From Maratus speciosus (Eukaryota > Arthropoda > Arachnida > Araneae > Salticidae): a stretch of DNA of 64,000 nucleotides. Made by a program: the position numbers and the translations under genes. Each line of letters opens with the position of its first letter. The stretch's first letter is position 1. Below the pieces are notes generated by a model. It had not been told where the DNA came from, ran no database searches, and saw only the letters and a list, made by a program, of their open reading frames with translations. Below are positions 13,290 through 23,873 of this stretch, piece after piece. The stretch lies in contig OZ010786.1 of the NCBI GenBank assembly GCA_963932465.1, forward strand, positions 540,395,073-540,459,072. Reading direction: 5' to 3'.

Positions 13290-14845
13290 ACCGAATGGTC
13301 TGAAATTTCAAATATATGATTATTGCAAAATTTTGTCGAGCCATTTCAAATTTTATGAAAATCGGATGTATAGTTTAATTACAGGGACAGTCAAAAGTTT
13401 TTCTTTACATTACGGCCAATGGGAAAAATTATTGAAAGCGCATTTTAATGATATTAGAGCCTTCCGAATGATCTGAAATTTTAAAGATATAACTGTTGCA
13501 AAATTTTGTCGAGCCATTTCAAATTTTAGGAAAATCGGATGTATAGTTTAATTACAGGGACAGTCAAAAATTTTTCTTTACATTACGGCCAATGGGAAAA
13601 ATTATTGCAAGTGCGTTTTAATGATATTAGAGCCTTCCGAATGATCTGAAATTTTAAAGATATAACTGTTGAAAAATTTTGTCGAGCCATTTCAAATTTT
13701 AGGAAAATCGGATGCATAGTTTAATTACAGGGACAGTCAAAAGTTTTTCTTTACATTACGGCCAATGGGAAAAATTATTGCAAGTGCGTTTTAATGATAT
13801 TACAGCCTTCCGAATGATCTGAAATTTTAAAGATATAACTGTTGCAAAATTTTGTCGAGCCATTTCAAATTTTAGGAAAATCGGATGTATAGTTTAATTA
13901 CAGGGACAGTCAAAAGTTTTTCTTTACATTACGGCCAATGGGAAAAATTATTGCAAGTGCATTTTAATGATATTAGAGCCTTCCGAATGATCTGAAATTT
14001 TAAAGATATAACTGTTGAAAAATTTTGTCGAGCCATTTCAAATTTTAGGAAAATCGGATGCATAGTTTAATTACAGGGACAGTCAAAAGTTTTTCTTTAC
14101 ATTACGGCCAATGGGAAAAATTATTGCAAGTGCATTTTAATGATATTACAGCCTTCCGAATGATCTGAAATTTTAAAGATATAACTGTTGCAAAATTTTG
14201 TCGAGCCATTTCAAATTTTAGGAAAATCGGATGTATAGTTTAATTACAGGGACAGTCAAAAGTTTTTCTTTACATTACGGCCAATGGGAAAAATTATTGC
14301 AAGTGCATTTTAATGATATTAGAGCCTTCCGAATGATCTGAAATTTTAAAGATATAACTGTTGAAAAATTTTGTCGAGCCATTTCAAATTTTAGGAAAAT
14401 CGGATGCATAGTTTAATTACAGGGACAGTCAAAAGTTTTTCTTTACATTACGGCCAATGGGAAAAATTATTGCAAGTGCATTTTAATAATATTACAGCCT
14501 TCCGAATGGTCTGAAATTTTAAAGATATAATTGTTGCAAAGTTTTGTTGAGCTATTTCAAATTTTAGGAAAATCGGATGTATAGTTTAATTACAGGGACA
14601 GTCGAAAGTGTTCCGTTACATTACGGGGAATGGGAAAAATTATTGCAAGTGCATTTTAATGATATTACAGCCTTCCGAATGGTCTGAAATTTTAAAGATA
14701 TAATTGTTGCAAAGTTTTGTTGAGCTGTTTCAAATTTTAGGAAAATCGGATGTATAGTTTAATTACAGGGACAGTCAAAAGTGTTCCGTTACATTACGGG
14801 GAATGGGAAAAAATTATTGGAAGGGCATTTTAATGATGTATCAGA
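13290..14845. repeat. 173-bp satellite, about nine units, partly dimeric
   Basis: ACAGGGACAGTC recurs at 13381, 13554, 13727, 13900, 14073, 14246, 14419, 14592 and 14765, exactly 173 bp apart each time. Two diagnostic sites alternate through the middle units: GATGTATAG versus GATGCATAG, and ATATTAGAG versus ATATTACAG. This shows expansion by 346-bp dimers. The last two units are more diverged (GTGTTCCGTTACATTACGGGG replaces GTTTTTCTTTACATTACGGC-type sequence). Confidence 0.95.
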
Positions 14846-17219
14846 CTATGCGCTTTATGAAGTGCAAAAAAGTATACATTCATTACAATATGGGGTGCAA
14901 AAAATAATTATAAAACTAGTTATAGTACGAACGCACCTCATTTGCCACGTTTGACGAGCAATTTCCAACTTGTTTATATCTGTCGTATGCTTTTTAATCC
15001 TTTCAAATAATTTGGGAGTGGTCAAGCCTACATTCCCTAATCTAGATTTTAAAATATATAAGATAGTTAAAAAGCACATAAACTATGTTAAATTCTGTTT
15101 ATTGCTTATTTTATGTAGCTTAATTAATAATTGGTAGATTTTTTAAATCAGAAATTTCAATATAGACTCATTACATTAATTTGATTGTATTACATTAGTT
15201 TGATTGAATCGTATTGTAATATCCAATGCACAGCATTTAATTAAAATTTATTAAAAGCTATATTAAAAGGAATATCACTACTAAAATAATTATATGTCTA
15301 TATATATTTTTTAAGTTGTTAATTTAAAACCAGAAAGTATTCATATTTTAAATGCATTTTCGTAAAACTGTGCATTATTTAATATGGAAACAGTATGGAT
15401 ATGTAAATAAAATTATAATATCATAAATTTTCATCATACGTTTACATCTAACTAGAAATTGTTTGCATTTTAAAAATAATTAACGTATTTCAAATTTTTA
15501 AGGAATCTTCAAGATATTATTTTATTGTACTTGAACAAATATTACTATTAATTTTTTTCTGATAAATTCCATATATGTGTTAATGTAAAAACGAAGTAAG
15601 TATGAATGCATAACTTCATAGGTATTTCAATAATTTCTAAATGAAAAAAAAGAATCATCAACGCATAAAAAAATAATAAAAATAATTTTAAAATGAAATT
15701 GCATGATTTTTCCGGATTCTCTGGATGTAAATATCTAAAAATATAAAGAATTAATCGATATATGTGGAACATCATAATGGTTTCTTACCGAAATATGATA
15801 ACTTGATGTGTAAAAATAAGCGTGGACACCATTTTTAGAAAAAATATTTCATAATAGTCAAACGCTCTATTAAATACGTTAAAACCTCATTGTGAATAAT
15901 TGTGTAATCTCTTTCCTTTCATTCACTAAAAATTATCAGTTGAGCGATTGCAATACATGTATTTCCAAATTCTAAAGTAAAAAAATACTCATAAATAATA
16001 ATAATCCACCATAATAATTCGAAAATAACGCATAAATGCTAAATACTTTGAAAAAAGAATCTGATTCCGATAGAATAATTATTTTTTATTTTAAGAAAAT
16101 GCATCAATCTCTTTAATGTCCCTAATTTCATGATACTTGGCGTTAAATGGAATTACAGTATTTAAAAAAATCGACAATTTGAGTATTTTTACATTAGTTC
16201 TGAAGACATTTGTTGGATGTGCCTTTCTTCACACATATTGTATGCGGATAATGTTACGCATTACATACTATGTTTATGTACAGTTTAAGAGACACTAAAA
16301 ATAAATATAAATGAGTGAAAAAGCGAGGGAGAGCGATAGAGACTGGCAACTTCTCAAAAATGCAATGTATGACATTGTGACTGGTACTAATCAAAAACTA
16401 ATAAAGTTTATAAATTAATGATACATATAACAAATTCCCTTAAGGAGTCATATACAGATAGAAATCGTGCGATAATCGAAACGTCAGTATATTTATGAAA
16501 AAATCTAAATAATCAGCAATCGAAAAATCATAGTGAAACGTGTTTTTTGGCGCATAAATTATTTTCCTCTGTCTACCAATTTAGCAGATATAAAGTATTA
16601 AAATTCGCTAATTTATTTGTTCAATGCATTTAATTTTATTAGTTAATGAAGATACAAACTGGACTAGGTTGAAGGGAAGCGATAAAAATCATGTCAAAAC
16701 ATGTTCAAAAATAATCGATACTTGCTGCTTACCTACTACTATATTACAACCAGTGAGACATCTCATTCTCGTTTAGGCTCTGTGTGAAGCGCGTGTTATA
16801 CTGAAAAATTTCTCATATCAATTGATTACCTTTTTGAAATAGAAAGGTAATCAATATACTGAATCTGAATTATACTATCTGAGCTATACTATCTGAACTG
16901 AACTATATCTTATACTGAAGAACTAGAGCTTTACAACGAAATTAAATATAAGTGTTTCTTTTTTCTTAAGGACAAAGTAATGTATATATTTTGAATAAGG
17001 TGTTATTTTGTTTGAACCATACTGGTTTTGTCTAATTAATGCGGCGACTGCATCACGAAGTGATGGTTTTGAAGTACAGGAAGTCCTTGTGATTGACGAA
17101 CTTGGAGAGTTCCATGATATGTCACGCGATGAAGGTGAAAATTTAGAAGGCATCGGAGATGAAGCATAACAAGAATCATCAGCATCCAGGTAGCAATCAA
17201 GACCTGATAGAACGATGAC

Positions 17220-18480
17220 GCAAAGTGAGATTACTAAAGAAGACAAGCAACGGCCAGTTGCATACTGGAAGTCTCCAAAAACTAAAAAGTGGAACTTTGC
17301 TCGAATACAAAAGTTACTCGGGTTCGTAGCACCCCTGTCCCAGTTGTAAACTTATGAGAAACAACTGCAAGACTCATGTACTAGCGTGTGAAACCGGTCA
17401 AAGTACAATCAGACTTCCAGACTCATTTTTGAAGATTTTCCCCGAACTCGGGAACAACGTTATCGCATTCATGACGAATGTTCAGCCATTTGGTATTTGA
17501 ACACAGTACTGTGCTACAAGTTACGGACACCACAGCATCTCCAATTTGGACGAAGGAATTTAAAAATCGGTACAACATTGTGTCATGAAAAATTACGAGA
17601 TTCGTAGGAAGGATTACTACACAGAACACAGCTTAAAGAGAAGCAGCGATCGCCGGCTTCACTGCTGAAATAAGCCCATGTGCAAAAAACGATACAGCCA
17701 ACTGGTACAATTCAGACCAAACTGGTTTTCAGATGAAGATGCATTGCGGCAGGAGTCTCTACTTACGTAGATTGAAGAAAGTTGAAGTCTCCTGACTCAT
17801 AATTATACCAGTGATCAGTGCGATGGTCGAATGCTCCAATTAATGCTCTTGGTACTTCAAGGATCCAAATGTTAATTGGGACCACGTATAACGCAAACTA
17901 TGTTCAAGACGGGTAATTTACACACCCAATCGATAAAATTTGATGAGTTACAAATTCTTATTTTCAGTAGTTCGAAAATTTGAGTGAATGGATACTTTCC
18001 TTGTATTTGTTTTTATAGGAAAGGTGAGGAACGTGTTAAAAAGAACTGGCTGCAAGATGTGATTTCCCCTCTGCTGATTACAACTCCCATTATATAGTGG
18101 ATGATCTATCGCAAAATTGCGACGAAATCAACGTCAGTGATGCGGTTTCTAAAGAGGCGATATTTGAATTAAAGACAATTCCGGCAGGTGCTGCTGGCAA
18201 AGTTTAACATTCGGACGTTGGATTCTTCCATCCCTGGAAACAGTTTGTTCGATGTCTATCCAACAGGTCACTAATGGTATGAAGAGTACATATTTTTAAA
18301 AATATAACAGCATCATCAAACACTAGACACTTGTCCATTTCCAGTTTTGTGCACCGTAATACTCCGACATGAATCGCTATGCTTGGTGCACTTCCATTTT
18401 AAACGGCCATGGGATTTTCTTTTTCGCAGAAGGTTCGCCATTGTAAACACTGCGCTCGATTTAAGTTCATGAAATGTTCT
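17220..18480 (+). pseudogene. Tigger/pogo-type DDE transposase relic
   Basis: A decayed transposase of the pogo/Tigger branch of Tc1/mariner. Pieces in several frames match the family in order: KSPKTKKWNFARIQKLLGFV near 17265, NWYNSDQTGFQMKMHCGRSL near 17700 (first catalytic aspartate in the SDQTGF motif), a degraded central part, IPAGAAGKV near 18180 followed by DVGFFHPWKQFVR near 18218 (the family's PLDVGFF..WK..VR block), and LVHFQFCAP with YAWC near 18330-18390 from the C-terminal region. Many stops and frameshifts rule out function. Terminal inverted repeats were not located. Confidence 0.75.
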
Positions 18481-18754
18481 TGATTCCACTTTTTTTTTTT
18501 ACTTTAATCATACTTTTGTTCAGTACCATATTTCCAAATAGCTATATATATATATATTTTTTTTTTTTGCCAAGATTATCTCCTTTTTATATTACTATAT
18601 CTAAATATGTTTTCTATTCTATATTATTCTGATTATTAGAACTTCTAAGAATAATATAGTATTTTTTATAGATTTTTATATATTTTTTTATATAGAAGAT
18701 TTTCTCGCCTAAATAAAATAATTTAGAAAACTTTAAGACTTTATATCTCTTTGA

Positions 18755-19053
18755 CATTTAACTGATGTTACCGGTCTCACAGACCGGTGTTTGTTTTTCA
18801 ATTTTCATAGTTTAACTTGCAAATTTCAGTTTATCTACAAACACTAATGAAATTTTGTTTCGTTTGGAACTTTAGTACTAACACCAAAGACTTTTGAATA
18901 ATTGAATTTTAATTATAACACTCCTGTACAAAAAGTTTAGTACAAAATCAATATCTAATGAGTTAATACCGGCTCTTATTCATCTTTCGATGGAACGGTC
19001 TCACAGACCGCTTCACACTAGTTATGTGACAATTTCTGTGACATCAGTTAAAG
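18755..19053. mobile_element. piggyBac-like MITE, about 300 bp
   Basis: The left end CATTTAACTGATGTTACCGG and the reverse complement of the right end CCTTTAACTGATGTCACAG share TTTAACTGATGT. Each arm also has an internal palindrome, CCGGTCTCACAGACCGG at 18770 and CGGTCTCACAGACCG near 18995. TTAA follows the right end at 19054-19057, as expected for piggyBac insertion, but the left TTAA is not clear. No coding capacity. Confidence 0.6.
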
Positions 19054-19748
19054 GTTAATGGGCATAAGAGGGCAAATGATTCGTGCGTCAAAGTACATGT
19101 TTCCCTATTCTCTTTCGATTACTGCTTAGTTAAATATTGTTTAATTATTACACTAAGGCGTGGTTCTCTGATTACGATGCAAAACTGAATATCATTTGGA
19201 TACATGATTTAAAAATTATGCAAGTTTTCTCTTTGATACTTTTAATATTATATTCCTTTTTAATCCTTCATGACAGATTGTAATATGAATCAGTTTTTTA
19301 AGACTCAAAAGTAACAAGGCAGAATAAGCTATAATTTTAGATTTGCATTTTTGACGCATCTAGAAATTAATTTTTGAAAAAAAATGATAAGTTACATTTT
19401 TCATTTTCTTTAAAACATTTTAAAATCATATATATATATTGACATTTGACGTAAATTTTGGAATAAAATGTGTAGTTTGAACACTGAATGGATAATTTCG
19501 GTTTATAAACGTGAAAATATAACATATAAATGAACTATATGTGTCCAAAATGATTATCTACACCCTGATCAGAAAGTGGAGGGGGATGACATCAGAAAAA
19601 CAAAATAAATAAGATAAAATAGAATCAATACCTAGTGTGTGTTATATTTTAAAGCATCTAGATATTACTATTATACTATTTATCTAAGTCCTAAACCTAC
19701 ATTCATTTCAATTTCATGTAACGCATATTGCAACATATTCATAACTGA

Positions 19749-20751
19749 AGGGGGCTCAGGGCTTGATCGATAACCGAGAAACATGTAAACCGAGATCTCG
19801 CTTCGAGTCCATATAAAAACAAAAGTATTCAATGTAACTGATTTAAACTTTTTGATAGTTTTATGGCATGTTTCTAGTCTTATAGAATTATAAAATGAAG
19901 TACTTCAATGTAATAAAATAGAAAATATAGCAAAATTTATATAACACAATTTTCGAAAAATAAAATTAGGTGTCATGTCACAGTCCGTAAGATATCTTAA
20001 AGCTGAATTGACGCAATAACCTAATTTTTACTTTAAAATGATCAGGTTGTTTGTATTTATGTAGTCCAATTATCAGCACGTGAGATATAGGCACTAAGGG
20101 GGGGGGTGCCTTCCGTGGAGGACTTTCTAAGGGAACCTAACCCGTATTAACTCTTGGAGAACCAAGGTTCGACGAAAACCATGAAAACTCCGAACGATTA
20201 GGCCGACGGGCGACTGTTAGGCCGACTGTTAGGATCGAATCCAGCACTTCCCGTCTACCAGCTTCGAGAGCAGAACCTCCCGGCCACTATTAAAATGAGC
20301 AGGAAACTTTACTCTATAGAATGGATATAACAATCACTCAAAGGAAACCTTATTAAAAAAAATGGAAAATTTAAATAACCCTAAAAAATACATTTTTTTT
20401 CAATAAAAATACTAAAAATATTAAACTATCTAAAATATATTAATTCATTCTATAGATAATGGTGTTATATGCATGCAAAAAAAAAAAAATAAGCCATTTC
20501 ATCAAATAGTTTTTTTTTTTTTCTAAATCACACGGATAGTTGTCAAAATCAAGTTTTGAGAAAACGCGACTTAAAGTTACAATTAAATGGGTGCGGCTTT
20601 GAAAGTGATTGCTACATAAATGCTTATAACTCCGTTAAAAATGCAGATATTTTTATGCGGTGTTTTGGACTGTGTTGTAATTAATTGAATAAACAAAATA
20701 GATACTTAAAAAAATCGATTTTTTTTAAGTTTTCAAGCCCTGTGCCCCCTT
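19749..20751. mobile_element. 1-kb element with AAGGGGGC ends, holding a SINE
   Basis: AAGGGGGCTCAGGGCTTGA at the left is mirrored by TCAAGCCCTGTGCCCCCTT at the right, a 19-bp inverted repeat with one mismatch. The interior has no coding sequence and is interrupted by a minus-strand SINE (20047-20291). It appears to interrupt unit A. Confidence 0.65.
20047..20291 (-). mobile_element. tRNA-derived SINE, copy 1
   Basis: On the minus strand it has a tRNA-like head with TGGCCGGGAGG (A-box-like) and GGATTCGATCC (B-box-like), then the shared body (CGTTCGGAGTTTTC, AATACGGGTTAGGTTCCCTT). It is flanked by a 12-bp direct repeat with one mismatch, AAAATGATCAGG at 20035-20046 and AAAATGAGCAGG at 20292-20303. 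SINEs are non-coding and are copied by a LINE's machinery. It lies within the element at 19749-20751. Confidence 0.85.
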
Positions 20752-20799
20752 AAAATCTATTGATAACTGAAATTTTTATGCATAGTAGAAAAAAATAAT

Positions 20800-21000
20800 A
20801 AATAAAAAGGCGGAATGAAACGTAATTTTGTATTTTGATTTTGAAGCGTATGGAAATCTATTTCTGTTTAAAAAAATCATATAAATTTTTCTAACTTAAA
20901 TTTTGAAATTTTATATATTTTTATATTTTCTATAATCGTTTGACAATTGATAGATAATTTGGTAGATTTTAAAGCAGGCGTAATCATGTTATAAAAGTTC
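20800..21000 (+). repeat. Extra partial copy of a unit segment
   Basis: GGCGGAATGAAACGTAA and the following 180 bp align with 47660-47760 in unit C (GGCGGAATTAAATGTAA). The end, AATCATGTTATAAAAGTTC, matches 48033-48050 (AATCATGTTACAAAAGTTC). A more diverged counterpart also lies at about 19330-19470, so unit A holds two versions of this part. Confidence 0.55.
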
Positions 21001-21010
21001 AAAATACTAG

Positions 21011-21235
21011 TTGCTCTCGAAGCTGGTAGACGGTAGGTGCTGGGTTCGAACCCAATCGCGCCCGTCGGCTTAATCGTTCGAAGTATTCTGTGATTTTCTT
21101 CGAACTTTGGATTTCCTTACTTAAATACGGGTTATATTCCTTTAGAAAGACCCCCACGAAGAGCACCCCCCCCCCTAATGGCCCATATCCCTGGTGTTGA
21201 TAATTTGCCGTCATAAACACAACCAACCAACCAAG
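21011..21235 (+). mobile_element. tRNA-derived SINE, copy 2 (5' truncated)
   Basis: It begins inside the tRNA-like head, keeps a perfect B box GGGTTCGAACCC at 21042-21053, has the family body and ends in the CACAACCAACCAA-type tail. The target-site duplication is CAAAATACTAG at 21000-21010 and CAAAGTACTAG at 21236-21246. It is inverted relative to the copy at 20047-20291, under 1 kb away. Confidence 0.9.
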
Positions 21236-21286
21236 CAAAGTACTAGTATGTTTTACGCTTTATCTTTTTTTTTCTCTTTTTTGCAG

Positions 21287-21363
21287 GTCCATGGCAGCCA
21301 GAAAATGTGGACAATGGACCAGCGTTCAAATGTTCGAAACTGGGCATAGTGAATGTGGAATGA
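21287..21363 (+). other. Candidate coding exon in unit A
   Basis: A pyrimidine-rich tract of over 20 bases ending TTGCAG (21281-21286) forms a good splice acceptor. In the frame starting at 21289 the following sequence reads PWQPENVDNGPAFKCSKLGI, ending at a stop five codons later. The equivalent frame in unit B is open and gives a related PENV..RPPF segment, and the surrounding DNA is conserved between units. I do not recognise the protein. An alternative frame also stays open to 21431, so the frame choice is an inference. It could equally be a decayed exon of a duplicated pseudogene. Confidence 0.3.
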
Positions 21364-21431
21364 TTTCAGGTTTTTCGTTGTACGATAACGACAATTCCAG
21401 ACACTTTCTAGTATTCAAAAGTCCTTCCTGA

Positions 21432-23873
21432 TAGCATGTAATCTTTAGCATTATCCCCAAATCTTGTCAGTGATGAAAATAATTTATCCATCCATCTTAT
21501 TTTATCTCCCATTTACCGATCGGAACATAATCAAGTAGACAAAAAAAAAAAAAAAAAAATTCAATGATGTTGTATTATTTACTAAATTGTATTACTTTAT
21601 TATAATTTAATATAGTTTTCATTAAAAGTCTTTACTCTTATAAAACAAAATTTAGCTAATTATCAATTCCCTTTAAGAAATTAATTGAAATATTTAGATT
21701 CTATTTTTATCATAAAAATATGAGAAAATAATGAAAATTTGAAAAAAAAAATATGTAAATATATGAAGATTTTTTTTTTTCAACACAGCTGCACTGATGC
21801 TAGTAAAAAAGTTTTATAATGAAATTTCTTAGAAACTTTTTAGAAATATCTTCATCTTCGAAGAAGAAAAAATATTCTAAAAAAATTTTGTGAATAATGT
21901 AGTAAGACTTTGGCAAACTTTATAGTTTCTTTCAAAAAGTAAGGATTTAGAATTTTAATTCATTATCTAAATTATTTCAAAATATTTTGAGCCAGACTTA
22001 AAGTTCGTGGTTATTCAGGCTGTATTTTCCCCTTACTTTTTTTCTATTACTTTTATATACTATTAATTTTTTTATTATTTCCCTGTAACGTAGGGAGGAC
22101 ATTTTACGTATTTGATAGTATAATCTTTGAGACGTTAGAATTGTTTAAAATTGCAGCATTGTATTTCTAATTTTAGAGTTGAATTTAAAATCAATTAAAG
22201 GAATTTAATTTTGAACGAAAAGCTTAATCTCATTACCTAAACTGAAAAAAAAAAAATATTTCCAATTTTATGTATGGTAATTAAGAAATTTATCTCTGAT
22301 TCTGAGAACTTAAAATGTATAATAACAATTCGATAAAAATTCATTCCAGTAATACAAATTCCATGTAAAATTCTCACTAGGTTTACTCATAATGTTGTAG
22401 AGTTAGTCTGCATTATGTGTCCAGTAACATCGAATGATCTCTATGTAGTATCTAAGGTGTTAATTATAAAACATTGTAAATTGCTTCAACCAAATCAGGC
22501 CCTGTATCTTGTGTGAAAAATCTCGTGTCCTATATCTGACATCCTATGTGTCCTTGACATGTGCTGATAGTTTTGAACAAAACCCATGTCGGTTTCAACG
22601 TCATTTTTCGAACCAAAGAATATTTCAACACGTCGCGTTAAAATCAATAATTAAACATTCATATGAAAGTAAAGAAAATTATCGATTGTATTTTAAAATA
22701 TTTGTCTAACCTTCGATACAATTCACTATATTTCAGAATGTATATTGAAATATTGTGCATGTTTAAATCTGTTTGTGATTTAAAGTACAATATGTAAAAC
22801 TAAGAAATCTCCGAATATGGTCAGACAGTTTAAAGCTTGACCTTTTTATGAGTCACATTATTTTCATACTATATTATCACTGAAAAGCTAAAAATGCTGT
22901 TTCTGTGCAAATATTTGAAGAAAATTATATAATCTATTAAATGTGTGGTAAAGATAGCTCAATAGAGTAAAATCTAAGCCGTTTTGGTTGTTTGAAATGG
23001 AATCTCCGTAAATATTGCAAACACAGAATATTGTATTGTAAGGGTAACTCTTTATTTTGAATTATTTTGGTTTAATAATAAAATATGTTAATTACGAAAA
23101 AAAAAATATTAATTAAAGTTAAATAATCCTTTTATAAAATTATGGACTTATTTACAACACATGCTCCTGATAAAGTCGTATTTTTCACCCTCCTGGATAC
23201 AGTTAAATAGCGACAGTAACCGCTATTCATTAGTGAAAAATTTATAAATGTTAGAACTAAAGCACTTAAAATGGTAACTCTGATTTTACAGAGTTTATTA
23301 CAATCTCAAACCTTAACGTGCCTTTATTTGGTTCATTTCCTTTATTCCAATTAATTAGTGAATATTTTGAACTGGCTCGATTTTATCTGGCTCGAGTATT
23401 TATGTCGTTAAAACAAGGATTTCGGTGCGTCGCCATAGTTATTATTAGACTTCCAGCTCGATCACTGTGTTTATGGATACTGTATGCGTCTTGGAGCCTG
23501 GTATTAGGAGAAAAATCACTACCTGCATACGGTGTTGATTGTTATAAGTCAAGGTTTTTTGTGTAAATTGAAAAAAAAAATGAATTATAGGTTGCGTAGT
23601 GTATGCTACTGAAGCAAAATCTATATAATTCCAATTTGCTTGTTATTAAGCATTGCGGCCAATAGTTGTATATGAAATTAAATAAGAAAATCTTCCTTTG
23701 ATTTCATCAAACTGTAGTTTCTTGTAATTATACAATTTTTAAATATTTTTGATACTTTAAAAATTGTCATAATTGTATTGCTGCACACATAGAACTTTCA
23801 TATAAATTCATATAGAAATTACATCTTAAGGAAGATTTTGATGTATTTTAATATTATGATTTTACATAACTTA
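21432..23873. other. Unit A non-coding stretch
   Basis: It contains the unit anchors at 21570-21980 (matching 34160-34640 and 50560-51010), an A run at 21541-21559 and otherwise AT-rich sequence with no recognised motif. The small frames at 22509 and 23318 have no recognisable domain. Confidence 0.45.

Larger units (their letters stand above)
13159..14938. mobile_element. 1.78-kb terminal-inverted-repeat element carrying a satellite array
   Basis: AGGTGCGTTCGTA at 13159-13171 is matched exactly by its reverse complement at 14926-14938. Between them are a CCGT/CTGT-rich microsatellite and a 173-bp tandem array, with no coding potential. It interrupts a unit of the 455-bp array. About 35 bp after the right end (14939-14972) are not part of the host repeat consensus, so the exact target-site duplication could not be read. 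The superfamily is unknown. Confidence 0.8.
11273..15285 (-). mobile_element. Penelope-like retroelement relic (3' portion, tandemly repeated)
   Basis: Read on the minus strand, several repeated fragments are followed by a 3' region at about 11273-11520. Minus-strand frames in the repeats give LGNVGLTTPKLFERIKKHT continuing TDI. This resembles the VGxT...L..R...H..DI signature of GIY-YIG endonuclease domains, which sit at the C terminus of Penelope-like proteins. The 3' region carries a CTGATGA...CGAAA motif resembling the hammerhead core known in Penelope-like elements. No full reverse transcriptase is present here; a fragment that may be related lies at 38162. The family call is by eye and could be another GIY-YIG-bearing element. 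Confidence 0.5.
11598..15285 (-). repeat. Tandem array of about 455-472-bp units
   Basis: The string TTGCCTAAATTTCCAAAGAC recurs at about 11621, 12093, 12563 and 13016, giving spacings of 472, 470 and 453 bp. Copies are nearly identical, so the expansion is fairly recent. Junctions carry one or two copies of AAAGGAATATCACTACT, which accounts for the period difference. The last unit is split by the element at 13159-14938 and resumes at about 14973. Minus-strand frames in the units carry the GIY-YIG-like motif. Confidence 0.9.

Noticed and set aside
11598..15285. CRISPR-like array
   Set aside because: Units of about 455 bp with no short repeat/unique spacer pattern, in a eukaryotic setting; it is a tandem repeat of retroelement origin.
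16923..17629. Two minus-strand frames over the Tigger region
   Set aside because: They are opposite-strand shadows of the plus-strand Tigger relic and show no motif of their own.
19765..19815. tRNA-like string with CTTCGAGTCC at its end
   Set aside because: No cloverleaf can be drawn and the A-box position does not fit; it lies at the end of the AAGGGGGC element.
20999..21238. Minus-strand 79-codon frame
   Set aside because: It is the reverse strand of the SINE at 21011-21235.
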